Of a stretch of 18,190 nt of DNA, positions 1 to 7,233 are shown piece after piece. The notes below the pieces were generated by a model. The model did no database searches, had not been told where the DNA came from, and worked only from the letters and a program-made list of their open reading frames with translations. The stretch comes from DASUCS01 sp041166745 (GTDB lineage Bacteria > Actinomycetota > Acidimicrobiia > Acidimicrobiales > JACDCH01), in NCBI GenBank assembly GCA_041166745.1, contig JBEEGH010000012.1, forward strand, positions 1 to 18,190. Direction: 5' to 3'. Position 1 is the first letter of the stretch, and each line of letters starts with the position of its first letter. The position numbers and the translations under genes were made by a program.

Positions 1-1
1 C

Positions 2-952
2 AGCGCGGCCAACATCGCGTTGACCCACCACGAATGGTGGGACGGCACCGGCTATCCCCGCGGACTGCAAGGCGACGAGATCTCCGAGGAGGCCAGGATC
101 GCCGCGGTCACCGACGTCTTCGACGCATTGACCAGCAACCGCGTGTACCGGCCCGCCCTCTCGTTCGACCAGGCCATCGCCACCATGCGAGCACTGCGGG
201 GCCGTCAGTTCGAGCCGCGCCTACTCGACGCGTTCCTCGACTCGATGGACCGGATCGCGGCGATCCGCGAGACCTATCCCGACCTCGAAGACGACCAGCA
301 GCGCATCCGCATCCTCGTGGTCGACGATCACGAGATCTTCACGCACAGTCTCGTGCGATTGCTGGAGAGCCGACCCGAGCTCAAGGTCGTGGGCACCGCC
401 GGAACCGTCGCCGAGTCGATTGCCGCCGCCACGGTCTACGCGCCCGACGTGATCCTCATGGACTTCGAGCTCCCCGACGGCGACGGCCCCCAAGCCACCG
501 AACAGATCAAGGCGCTGACCCCTGCAGTCAAGGTGATCATGCTCACCGCCCGCACCGACGATCAGTCCTTCGTGCAAGCCATCGCCGCGGGGTGTTCAGG
601 CTTCGTCAAGAAGGAGGACTCAGTCGATGTCCTGCTCGAGGCGATCGTCGCCGCCCACGACGGCGACGCGATCACCCCGCCGGGCGACCTCACGCCGCTG
701 CTCCGTCAACTTCGGCCGACCCATCGAGGGCTCGGCTCCGATCTCACACCTCGAGAGCTCGAGATCCTCGGGCTGATCAGCACCGGACTGAGCAACAAGC
801 AGATCGCCCAGCGGCTCGGTCTGCGCCTCAACACCGTGCGCAACCACGCGCAGAACATCCTCTACAAGCTGCAGGCCCACTCCAAGCTCGAGGCAGTCGC
901 GACCGCGGTACGCGAAGGCATCGTCGGTTACCAGAACGAGGGAACGACCTAG
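2..952 (+). CDS. HD-GYP phosphodiesterase fused to NarL/LuxR-type response regulator (5' partial)
   Basis: The reading frame is open from the window edge, so the start lies upstream. The first part is the end of an HD-GYP domain: HHEWWDGTGYP at about 26-60 and then the conserved DVFDALTSNRVYRPA segment. HD-GYP proteins hydrolyse cyclic-di-GMP. With no stop and no obvious internal start, the frame continues into a receiver domain: ILVVDDHE near 311-334, phospho-acceptor Asp in MDFELPDGDG at 461, Thr in MLTAR, Lys in FVKKED. It ends in a LuxR/NarL helix-turn-helix (LTPRELEILGLISTGLSNKQ at about 745-804). The visible part therefore reads HD-GYP, REC, HTH, suggesting a c-di-GMP hydrolase that also binds DNA in response to phosphorylation. 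The histidines of the HD pair itself lie outside the window, so catalytic competence cannot be judged. The next gene, also c-di-GMP related, starts about 52 nt downstream on the same strand. Confidence 0.9.
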   Translation, partial: SAANIALTHHEWWDGTGYPRGLQGDEISEEARIAAVTDVFDALTSNRVYRPALSFDQAIATMRALRGRQFEPRLLDAFLDSMDRIAAIRETYPDLEDDQQRIRILVVDDHEIFTHSLVRLLESRPELKVVGTAGTVAESIAAATVYAPDVILMDFELPDGDGPQATEQIKALTPAVKVIMLTARTDDQSFVQAIAAGCSGFVKKEDSVDVLLEAIVAAHDGDAITPPGDLTPLLRQLRPTHRGLGSDLTPRELEILGLISTGLSNKQIAQRLGLRLNTVRNHAQNILYKLQAHSKLEAVATAVREGIVGYQNEGTT

Positions 953-963
953 CCTCGGCAGCA

Positions 964-1006
964 TCGAGCAAACGCTCGACCAATCTGAATGACGCAAACG
1001 CGTCAT
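964..1006. repeat. Two consecutive perfect stem-loops with the same AAAC loop
   Basis: TCGAGC-AAAC-GCTCGA lies at 964-979 and ATGACGC-AAAC-GCGTCAT at 989-1006. Both share the core GCAAACGC, repeated with a 26-nt offset. The second arm contains the ATG at 1005. They fill the gap between the HD-GYP regulator and the GGDEF-EAL gene. They could be operator half-sites or an RNA structure that controls the downstream start. There is no T tract, so a classical terminator is unlikely. Confidence 0.6.
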
Positions 1007-3668
1007 GAGGATCCGTCCTGAGTTGCCGATGAGCCGTGGAGTGAGAACGGGCCCGACATCGGCGCTGTGTAAGTGGTACCTGGTCGCGGGCTGCGCGTTG
1101 AGCGCGGCGTACGTCGTGCTGTCACCCGCCCCAGCGAAGCTCATCGTGTGGCCAGCAATCGGCTGGTCTTCCGTCGCGGCCATCGTCGTGGGTGTGCGCC
1201 GACATCGGCCCGACGCCCGGGTCGCCTGGTACCTACTGGCGCTGGGCTTGGCCACCTTCATCGTGGGCGACGACCTCTACAGCTACCAGAACCTCGTACA
1301 GCACGCCGACGTTCCTTTTCCGTCCCTGATCGACGTCGTCTATCTGGCCATCTACCCGATCCTCGCCGCCGGGCTCGTGCTCCTGATCCGGCGACGCATG
1401 CCGGGTCGAGATCGCGCCAGCCTCCTCGACGCCGCCATCATCACGTGCGGCGCGGGACTCCTGTCATGGGTGATCCTGATCGTCCCGTACTTCCGCACGC
1501 AGGACATCGGCGTGCTCGAACGCCTCACCTCGATCGCCTATCCCCTCGGCGACATCGCCCTGCTCGCCATGGTCGTGCGCCTAGCCGTCGGTTCTGGTCG
1601 GCGACCGATCGCGTTCTGGCTGTTGGCCACCGGCGTCGTCAATCTTCTCGTGGCCGACGCGTTGTACGGCTACCTGAACCTGGCCGGTCTCTGGCACGAG
1701 CACAACCTGGTCGACGGCGGCTGGATCGTGTTCTACGTCGGATGGGGTGCAGCCGCGCTGCACCCGTCGATGCGCGAGTTGTCGGTACGCGCCAGCGACC
1801 CGCCGCGGGTGAGTAGGCGCCGGCTCGCCGTGGTCGGCAGCGCCGCGTTGATCCCGCCCACCGTGCTTTTCGTAGAGCAGCTGCAGGGGAATGTCGTCGA
1901 CGGCGCCGCCATCGCCATCACGAGTGCGGTCCTCTTCGTGCTGGTGCTCGCCCGTACGTCGGGACTGGCCGGCGAAGTCTCCGAGCAACGCAGCGAGGCC
2001 CGGTTCCAATCGCTCGTGACGCACGCGTCCGACGCGATCCTCGTGGTCGACGACGCAGGATTCGTCCGGTATCAGACGCCGTCGGCCGCTCGTGTGCTCG
2101 GGTGCGAGGCTTCCGAGTTGCTGGATCGCCCGATCGGCGATCTGTTGGCCGCGAAGGACGAGCGGCAGCTCGGCGTCCTTCTTGTCACTGCCGGCGTGAC
2201 GACGACCGTGGAGTGGCAGGTGCGCAGTGGGGACGGCACGTGGCGCGACATGGAGGTCACCGCGGCCGACCTGCGCGACGACGCCGGCATCGACGGGCTC
2301 GTACTCACGATGCGAGACATCACCGAGCGCAAGGCTCTCGACGCCGAGCTGCGTCGCCAGGCACTCCACGACACGCTTACGAGCCTGCCGAATCGCTCGC
2401 TGTTCCACGACCGCGTCGTTCACGCCCTCAGCCGCGCCTTTCGGCGACAAGGTGACGTCGGTGTGCTGTTCCTCGATCTCGACGACTTCAAGATGGTCAA
2501 CGACAGCCTCGGACATCCCGCCGGAGACGACCTGCTGGTCGGCGTCGCGGCGCGGTTGCTCACGGCCCTGAAGTCCGGTGACACTCTGGCCCGCTTCGGA
2601 GGCGACGAATTCGCGGTGCTGCTCGAGGACGGCGACGTTTCCCTGGCGGCCGAAGCCGTCGCGCAGAGACTGCAAGATGCGTTGCGCGAACCGTTTCGGG
2701 TCGGAGATGAGGACGTACCGGTACACGTCAGCATCGGCATCGCGGTGGGACGGGCCGGCGTCGATACCGCGAGCGGGCTGCTTCGCGATGCCGACCTGGC
2801 CATGTACGTGGCCAAGCGCAATGGCAAGTCGCGGTTTGAACGGTTCGTTCCCGAGATGCACGAGCAGGCGATCCGCCGCCTCGAGGTGGCATCCGAGCTG
2901 CGAGGCGCCATCGACAACGGGCAGCTCGTCGTCTTCTACCAACCCATCGTGGCGGTCGCTACGGGACGGATGCTTGGCGCGGAGGCGCTCGTGCGCTGGA
3001 ACCATCCTCAGCGCGGGCTGATTCAGCCGAACGATTTCATCCCCGTCGCCGAAACCACCGGCCTCGTGATCCCGCTCGGAGCCTGGGTCCTCGAGGAAGC
3101 GTGCCGGCAGATGCATGCATGGCAGCAGGCTGGCCTCGTCGACGACACGTTCTATGTGAGCGTCAACCTCTCGGCCCGGCACCTGCGTGACGCCAGCCTG
3201 ATCGATGACGTCAGCCACGCGCTGGACGCGTCGGGAATGCCCGCGAGCGCGCTGCTCATCGAGGTCACCGAGACGGGGCTCATCGAGGATCTCGATCCCG
3301 GGGACACTGTGCTTCACGACCTGAAGGCGCTCGGCGTGCGCCTGGCCATCGACGATTTCGGGACTGGCTATTCGTCCCTCGCCCGTCTCAGCACCTTCCC
3401 CCTGGATGTCGTCAAGATCGACAAGTCCTTTGTCGATCGACTGGCCGGGAACGCCGATGGCGACGCAATGGTGCGCGCGGTCGTCGATCTCAGCCACACG
3501 CTCGGAATGACGACCGTGGCCGAAGGTGTCGAGGATCCGGAACAGGCGGCGGCGCTCAGCCGGCTCGGCTGCACGGTGGCGCAAGGCTTCCTCTTCGCCC
3601 GGCCCATGCCGGCGGCCGACATGACCGGCGCGCTCGGGCTCGAAGGGCGAAGGCTCGTCACTCGCTGA
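1005..3668 (+). CDS. Membrane PAS-GGDEF-EAL protein (diguanylate cyclase / c-di-GMP phosphodiesterase)
   Basis: The 887-residue product has an N-terminal half of about eight to ten hydrophobic segments (residues 24-320), then a PAS domain (about 330-445, starting EARFQSLVTHASDAILVVDD), a GGDEF domain and an EAL domain. The cyclase signature GGDEF is intact at 532-536. The position of the inhibitory RxxD site reads KSGD, so product inhibition may be weakened. The EAL domain keeps EALVRW (660), NLSARHL, EVTET, DDFGTGYSSL (783), KIDKSF and AEGVE, so it looks catalytically complete. The protein could both make and degrade c-di-GMP at the membrane, with the PAS and membrane parts sensing an unknown signal. 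The start is uncertain: ATG 1005 lies inside a hairpin arm and has no clear ribosome site; in-frame ATG 1029 is a good alternative. The muramidase frame opens 3 nt after the stop. Confidence 0.93.
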   Translation: MRIRPELPMSRGVRTGPTSALCKWYLVAGCALSAAYVVLSPAPAKLIVWPAIGWSSVAAIVVGVRRHRPDARVAWYLLALGLATFIVGDDLYSYQNLVQHADVPFPSLIDVVYLAIYPILAAGLVLLIRRRMPGRDRASLLDAAIITCGAGLLSWVILIVPYFRTQDIGVLERLTSIAYPLGDIALLAMVVRLAVGSGRRPIAFWLLATGVVNLLVADALYGYLNLAGLWHEHNLVDGGWIVFYVGWGAAALHPSMRELSVRASDPPRVSRRRLAVVGSAALIPPTVLFVEQLQGNVVDGAAIAITSAVLFVLVLARTSGLAGEVSEQRSEARFQSLVTHASDAILVVDDAGFVRYQTPSAARVLGCEASELLDRPIGDLLAAKDERQLGVLLVTAGVTTTVEWQVRSGDGTWRDMEVTAADLRDDAGIDGLVLTMRDITERKALDAELRRQALHDTLTSLPNRSLFHDRVVHALSRAFRRQGDVGVLFLDLDDFKMVNDSLGHPAGDDLLVGVAARLLTALKSGDTLARFGGDEFAVLLEDGDVSLAAEAVAQRLQDALREPFRVGDEDVPVHVSIGIAVGRAGVDTASGLLRDADLAMYVAKRNGKSRFERFVPEMHEQAIRRLEVASELRGAIDNGQLVVFYQPIVAVATGRMLGAEALVRWNHPQRGLIQPNDFIPVAETTGLVIPLGAWVLEEACRQMHAWQQAGLVDDTFYVSVNLSARHLRDASLIDDVSHALDASGMPASALLIEVTETGLIEDLDPGDTVLHDLKALGVRLAIDDFGTGYSSLARLSTFPLDVVKIDKSFVDRLAGNADGDAMVRAVVDLSHTLGMTTVAEGVEDPEQAAALSRLGCTVAQGFLFARPMPAADMTGALGLEGRRLVTR

Positions 3669-3671
3669 CCG

Positions 3672-4466
3672 TTGAGCGACTCCGGGATGCTGGACCTGCT
3701 GGGCCCGGCGTGCATGGCGCGCGCGGGTAGCTCGATAAGCAACGATGAGCGCGTGGAGGCCCAGGCTCCCTCGGCTGACACGGCGCTCAAGCGCAAGCGT
3801 CGTCGATGGTGGATCTCGGTCCTCGCCGCGATTGCGCTCGTCGCGATTGTCGCGGCCGTCACATGGTTCGTCGCACTCCCCCGGTACCGACCGTCACTTC
3901 ACAACGGCGAACGACTCGGCGTCGATGTGTCGGTCCATCAGGGACACATCGATTGGAACCGCGTCGCGGGAGACGGAATCACGTTCGCCTACATCAAAGC
4001 GACCGAGGGCGGCGACTTCGTCGACCAACGCTTTGCCGAGAACTGGTCGGGCGCGCAGGCCGCGGGCATCGACCGCGGCGCGTACCACTTTTTCACCTTC
4101 TGCCGGCCGGGCATCGAGCAGGCTGACAACTTCCTACGTACCGTCCCGAAGGATGCGAGCGCGCTTCTCCCGGCAGTCGATCTCGAGATCAATGGCAACT
4201 GCCAGTCTCGGCCCGATCGGGAGACGGTCTACCGGGAGCTCAACGCCTTCCTCAATCGGGTCGAGGCATCCACCGGCAAGGCAACGATCCTCTACGTCGG
4301 CGACGACTTCCAATCGCGTTACCCGGTACGGGACAACTACCGCCGTCCCCTGTGGCTTCTCAACTTCCTTCGCCGTCCGAGCGAGAATTGGACGATCTGG
4401 CAGGTCGACGGATGGGCGCGTGTCGACGGGATCTCAGGCAGCGTCGATCTCGACGTGATGCGCTGA
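3672..4466 (+). CDS. Membrane-anchored GH25 muramidase (lysozyme-like)
   Basis: Glycoside hydrolase family 25 enzymes cut the MurNAc-GlcNAc bond of peptidoglycan. Counting from the TTG at 3672, the domain covers about residues 80-264. It shows GVDVSVHQGHIDW (catalytic Asp85), YIKATEGGDFVD, RGAYHFF, and AVDLEING with the Asp170/Glu172 pair expected for the active site. It closes with the typical WTIWQVDG and GSVDLDV end. A basic stretch (KRKRRR) followed by one hydrophobic segment (about 47-69) predicts an N-in, C-out anchored enzyme facing the cell wall. The start is not settled: TTG 3672 is only the outermost option, in-frame ATG 3687, ATG 3714 and GTG 3753 are all possible, and none has a convincing Shine-Dalgarno sequence. 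It follows the c-di-GMP gene almost without a gap, so the two are probably co-transcribed. Confidence 0.9.
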   Translation: MSDSGMLDLLGPACMARAGSSISNDERVEAQAPSADTALKRKRRRWWISVLAAIALVAIVAAVTWFVALPRYRPSLHNGERLGVDVSVHQGHIDWNRVAGDGITFAYIKATEGGDFVDQRFAENWSGAQAAGIDRGAYHFFTFCRPGIEQADNFLRTVPKDASALLPAVDLEINGNCQSRPDRETVYRELNAFLNRVEASTGKATILYVGDDFQSRYPVRDNYRRPLWLLNFLRRPSENWTIWQVDGWARVDGISGSVDLDVMR

Positions 4467-4510
4467 GGAGCGGCGGCGATGGCCCGCTGCCCCGATCGCA
4501 TCACGTTCGT

Positions 4511-5095
4511 TCATCTGGCCCGCGCACCTGTCCATTCCTGTGGCAGCGCAGCGAACCACATCACGTCGTAGCGCTGGTCCTGCCAGACGGCGTGCGAGCG
4601 CATCGTTCCCTCGTGCACAAACCCTGCACGGCGGGCGACCGCGACCGAGTCGTCATTGTCCGCGACGATCGTCAGGAAGACGCGAGCTGCGCCAAGCTCG
4701 AACAGCCAGCGCGTAAGGAGGATCACCGCTCGAGTCGCGTGGCCGCGTCCCCTCGCAGTGGGTGCGAGCCAGTAGCCGAACTGCGCTACGGCCGCTTTCG
4801 ACCAGTCGTCCACACCACACTGGCCGGCCAATTCGCCAGACGTCGCGTCGACGATTGCGAAGGCAACACCGGATGGTGTGCCGGTCCTCGCGAATGCCCG
4901 CCAGTTCGAGGCGAATTCGTCGATAGTGGCCGCAGCGTCGGTGACCGAGTACGGAGTCGGGACCGCGTTGTAGCGTCGGATCGCTGGGTCGGCACATGCG
5001 TCTGCGATGAATGCGGCTTCATCTCTCGACCAAGGCCGGAGGGTGACCACGTCGTCGGAGAGCGTCACAACCCGGTCGTCACCCTTCTCACGCAC
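4511..5095 (-). CDS. GNAT-family N-acetyltransferase (RimJ/RimL type)
   Basis: The 194-residue protein has the layout of RimJ/RimL-like acetyltransferases: TLRPWSRDEAAFI near the N-terminus, the acetyl-CoA pyrophosphate loop APTARGRGHATRA (RGRGHA at 115-120), VFLTIVADNDDSVAVARRAGF with the family's Asn/Ser-x-A-x-x-A-x-x-x-G-F element, and a WQDQRYDVMWFA end typical of the group. The substrate (protein N-terminus, small amine or antibiotic) cannot be read from the sequence. GTG 5095 is chosen because a GAGG lies about 10 nt upstream, overlapping the stop codon of the preceding methyltransferase, from which it is separated by 12 nt. This suggests a two-gene operon. It converges with the GH25 gene, leaving 44 nt between them. 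Confidence 0.88.
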   Translation of the reverse strand: MREKGDDRVVTLSDDVVTLRPWSRDEAAFIADACADPAIRRYNAVPTPYSVTDAAATIDEFASNWRAFARTGTPSGVAFAIVDATSGELAGQCGVDDWSKAAVAQFGYWLAPTARGRGHATRAVILLTRWLFELGAARVFLTIVADNDDSVAVARRAGFVHEGTMRSHAVWQDQRYDVMWFAALPQEWTGARAR

Positions 5096-5107
5096 GTCTA
5101 CGGATCC

Positions 5108-5851
5108 TCACGTAAGGCGATAGACGGACACGTGGTCCGAGGACTCGGCTGTGAATGGTTCTTCGGACCAGCCACCGTGGCGGCTCTCGAGGCTGAAACC
5201 AGCGATACGGGCCATCAGGTCGAGTTCGGACGGCCAGATATAACGATGAGGACTCCGGAAGATGCGTGCCGAGGTACCGGCGGCCTCAGGGTTGAACCTG
5301 ACGTGGTGTGAGACAACCTGTTGCGCGACGACATCGAAGACGTCAGCAGCGAGGTAGCCGGGCTGAGAGGCGAACACCGAGCCGGTCCGTCCGGGCGGCA
5401 GGGTTCGCAGATCGGGTACCCACAGCTCGATGACGAAGCGTCCGCCCGGCACGAGGTGACGGGCGGCGTTCTCGAATACGTCGATCTGGCGTTCTTGGGT
5501 GAGCACGTTGCTGATCCCGTTGAAGACGAGGAAGACGAGGCTGAAGCCACCGTCGACCCGTGCGGTGCTCATGTCACCCAACACGACGGGGATCAGCTGC
5601 TCGTCTGCTTTGGTGCGCAGTTGATCGATCATCGGCTGACACAGCTCGATCCCGGCGATGGCCACGCCGGCCTCCGCGAGTGGCACGGCTACGCGACCAG
5701 TTCCGATCGCCATTTCGAGCGCTCGGCCGCCGCTGGCCAGGGCACGTAGCCGTTCAACAGTTGGCCCGAGCACCTCCGGCGCGAACATGCCGACGCCCGG
5801 CGTGTCGTAGTGACGAGCCGCTTCCTCGTCCCATATTTCGGCATGTTCCAC
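5108..5851 (-). CDS. Class I SAM-dependent methyltransferase
   Basis: The 247-residue product has the Rossmann-fold motifs in order: motif I LEMAIGTGR (45-53), an acidic residue at the end of strand 2 in GIELCQPMIDQL, VVLGDMSTAR, and FSLVFLVFNGISNVL, followed by a post-motif LVPGGRFVIELW. It resembles the broad Methyltransf_25 group; the acceptor molecule is unknown. The frame stays open upstream to about 6220, but that extension is rich in Arg/Ser/Pro and does not read like protein. I therefore place the start at GTG 5851 (VEHAEIWDEEAARHYD); GTG 5869 is an alternative. Neither has a strong ribosome site. It is the first gene of a probable pair with the acetyltransferase. Confidence 0.85.
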   Translation of the reverse strand: MEHAEIWDEEAARHYDTPGVGMFAPEVLGPTVERLRALASGGRALEMAIGTGRVAVPLAEAGVAIAGIELCQPMIDQLRTKADEQLIPVVLGDMSTARVDGGFSLVFLVFNGISNVLTQERQIDVFENAARHLVPGGRFVIELWVPDLRTLPPGRTGSVFASQPGYLAADVFDVVAQQVVSHHVRFNPEAAGTSARIFRSPHRYIWPSELDLMARIAGFSLESRHGGWSEEPFTAESSDHVSVYRLT

Positions 5852-5870
5852 GGATTGACAGTTCCACACA

Positions 5871-5888
5871 GTGAGCGATGTGAGCGAT
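5871..5888. repeat. Tandem direct repeat of 9 bp
   Basis: GTGAGCGAT occurs twice head-to-tail at 5871-5879 and 5880-5888, immediately upstream of the possible GTG start (5869) of the methyltransferase. It could be an operator or chance; nothing further supports a function. Confidence 0.5.
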
Positions 5889-6119
5889 CGGTTTTTCGGC
5901 GTCGCGAACTCGGCCGCAGCCAAGAGAGTGGCGCGACTGGGCAGTGAACGAGCGTGGACCGTGTAGTTCTCCGCCCGACGCCACTCGGGAGGATGCCCCA
6001 GACCGCCGGCTTGCCGCGGTGAACTCGCGGCAGGCACGGGCGGCGTGGCCTGGTGTACGTCCGGGAGGCGTCGCTCGCGGAGTACGTGCGCACACTCGCA
6101 ACTACAAGTCCGTAGTTCC
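5889..6119. other. Gene-poor gap with a possible excisionase-like remnant
   Basis: I see no intact gene here. On the plus strand, the frame ending at the TAG at 6113-6115 encodes a stretch containing GRRGLVYVREASLAEYV. Its pattern resembles the C-terminal end of HTH_17/excisionase-type DNA-binding proteins, but this rests on memory of the pattern only. The same frame carries a TGA at 6020, and no N-terminal helix-turn-helix is visible, so if the resemblance is real it is a broken remnant. A small inverted repeat, AACTAC/GTAGTT (6100-6117), lies just past the stop of the next minus-strand gene and has no T tract. Confidence 0.3.
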
Positions 6120-6593
6120 TCAGCCTTGCCAAATCTCTGAGAAGTCGAGGCGAGTCTCGGCTCCGAGCTGAACCGCGATGTTGTCGAGCCATTCGAGCAA
6201 GCGGAACGCGCCAGTCTCAACCTTGTCGATGTACGTCTTCGGGTACGCGTGCGGGTCTTCGCGTCCGTTCTTGAAGCCGTGGAGGCCTAGCCGAGTCGGA
6301 TCATCGTCAAACTCGGGCGTCGTGTGAGCAAGACGGTGTCGAAGCTTGAACAGCTCTTTGAGTCCACTGGGTAGATCGCGGACGACGTTTTCCGGAGCTT
6401 GTGCATGCTCAAGTAGCTGACGCAGTAGATCGCACCGACTCTCGTCTCGCATCCGGGGCAGAACCGACTCCCGCAGAATGGCTCGGCTCGTCTCGACGGG
6501 AGTGATGAGGCGTGCCACGACATCGCTCAAGAGGTCGTCGCATAGAACGGCCTTCGTGAGCACCGCCGCCGCGCAGCGCTGATAGTCGGTCAT
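6120..6593 (-). CDS. Hypothetical protein with a HEPN-like RHRLAH motif
   Basis: The product is a 157-residue, mostly helical protein that I do not recognise as a named family. Residues 85-90 read RHRLAH within a helix-like segment (LKELFKLRHRLAHTTPE), matching the Rx4-6H pattern of HEPN domains, which are often RNases in defence and toxin systems. The motif alone is weak evidence. No membrane segment or signal peptide is visible. The start is placed at ATG 6593; GTG 6599 lies two codons earlier. ATG 6593 and the ATG of the divergent gene at 6592 share the palindrome CATG, so the two genes have no intergenic space at their starts. Confidence 0.6.
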   Translation of the reverse strand: MTDYQRCAAAVLTKAVLCDDLLSDVVARLITPVETSRAILRESVLPRMRDESRCDLLRQLLEHAQAPENVVRDLPSGLKELFKLRHRLAHTTPEFDDDPTRLGLHGFKNGREDPHAYPKTYIDKVETGAFRLLEWLDNIAVQLGAETRLDFSEIWQG

Positions 6594-7110
6594 GTTCACA
6601 AATGAATCGCACTACAACGCTGACCCATCTGCAACGCTTAATGTTGTGGCCCTTGTAGTTGCGATAATCGCAGCATCCGCGACCGTGGCGCTCTCTGATT
6701 GGACCGCGCGTTTGCGACGGCGTCGTGAACTGGTCGAGACCGCTGCTCTAGAACTCCCGATGCTCTTGCCCAAGGTGTTAGTCGGGATCGCCGACCCTCA
6801 AGAGGGCTACAAGACCGTCGACACCTCGATGGGCTCTGAGTGGGATGCGCAGCGAGAGCGAGTGCTGATTTTGCACAACACGGCTCGCGTCATGGCGCGA
6901 TGGCCCATGCGACGGGCCAAGAAGATTCGCGCGGCCGCCGAGCAGAGTGCGGCGCAATTTGCTGCTGCGGAGTTGGACTTCAGGCTGAAGGATCGGCGCA
7001 TTCGAACGACCGACCTCATGGATTTCCTGGACGCCGACCTGCACGTGGCTGTGTTCGGCGCTCGCGGCGATCTAGACAAGGCGGTCGAGAGTCACAGGCG
7101 CACGAACTAA
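6592..7110 (+). CDS. Small single-pass membrane protein, unknown function
   Basis: The product has 172 residues with one hydrophobic segment at about 16-34 (VVALVVAIIAASATVAL) followed by a basic stretch (RLRRRREL), predicting an N-out anchor and a cytoplasmic, charged and probably helical remainder. I do not recognise the family. The start ATG 6592 overlaps the start of the divergent HEPN-like gene; a later in-frame GTG at 6646 would remove part of the membrane segment and is less likely. Divergent overlapping starts are compatible with leaderless transcripts and may mean the pair is jointly regulated. It converges with the DUF4145-like gene after a 108-nt gap. Confidence 0.6.
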   Translation: MFTNESHYNADPSATLNVVALVVAIIAASATVALSDWTARLRRRRELVETAALELPMLLPKVLVGIADPQEGYKTVDTSMGSEWDAQRERVLILHNTARVMARWPMRRAKKIRAAAEQSAAQFAAAELDFRLKDRRIRTTDLMDFLDADLHVAVFGARGDLDKAVESHRRTN

Positions 7111-7208
7111 GCGCCGCATGAATGGATGTCGTGCTCCGAGTAGATCACCGCGGGGCAGGGGACAGGCAGGTTGAGCGATGGCGAATGAGGATTGCCAGCC
7201 GGCATCGC

Positions 7209-7233
7209 GAGCGTCGGGTTACGGCCGACGCTC
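7209..7233. repeat. 9-bp inverted repeat with the DUF4145 gene's stop codon in its loop
   Basis: GAGCGTCGG (7209-7217) and CCGACGCTC (7225-7233) are perfectly complementary around a 7-nt loop. The minus-strand stop TAA (7221-7219) sits in this loop. The position between two converging genes suggests a transcription terminator without a T tract, as is common in actinobacteria. Confidence 0.45.

Noticed and set aside
1581..3584. A 667-codon open frame on the minus strand opposite the GGDEF-EAL gene
   Set aside because: It is antisense to a gene with intact, well-known motifs. Long mirror frames are expected in high-GC DNA, and its residue composition shows no domain.
5870..6220. N-terminal extension of the methyltransferase frame
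   Set aside because: The extra 120 or so residues are Arg/Ser/Pro-rich and would overlap the neighbouring gene; the recognisable protein begins at about 5851-5869.
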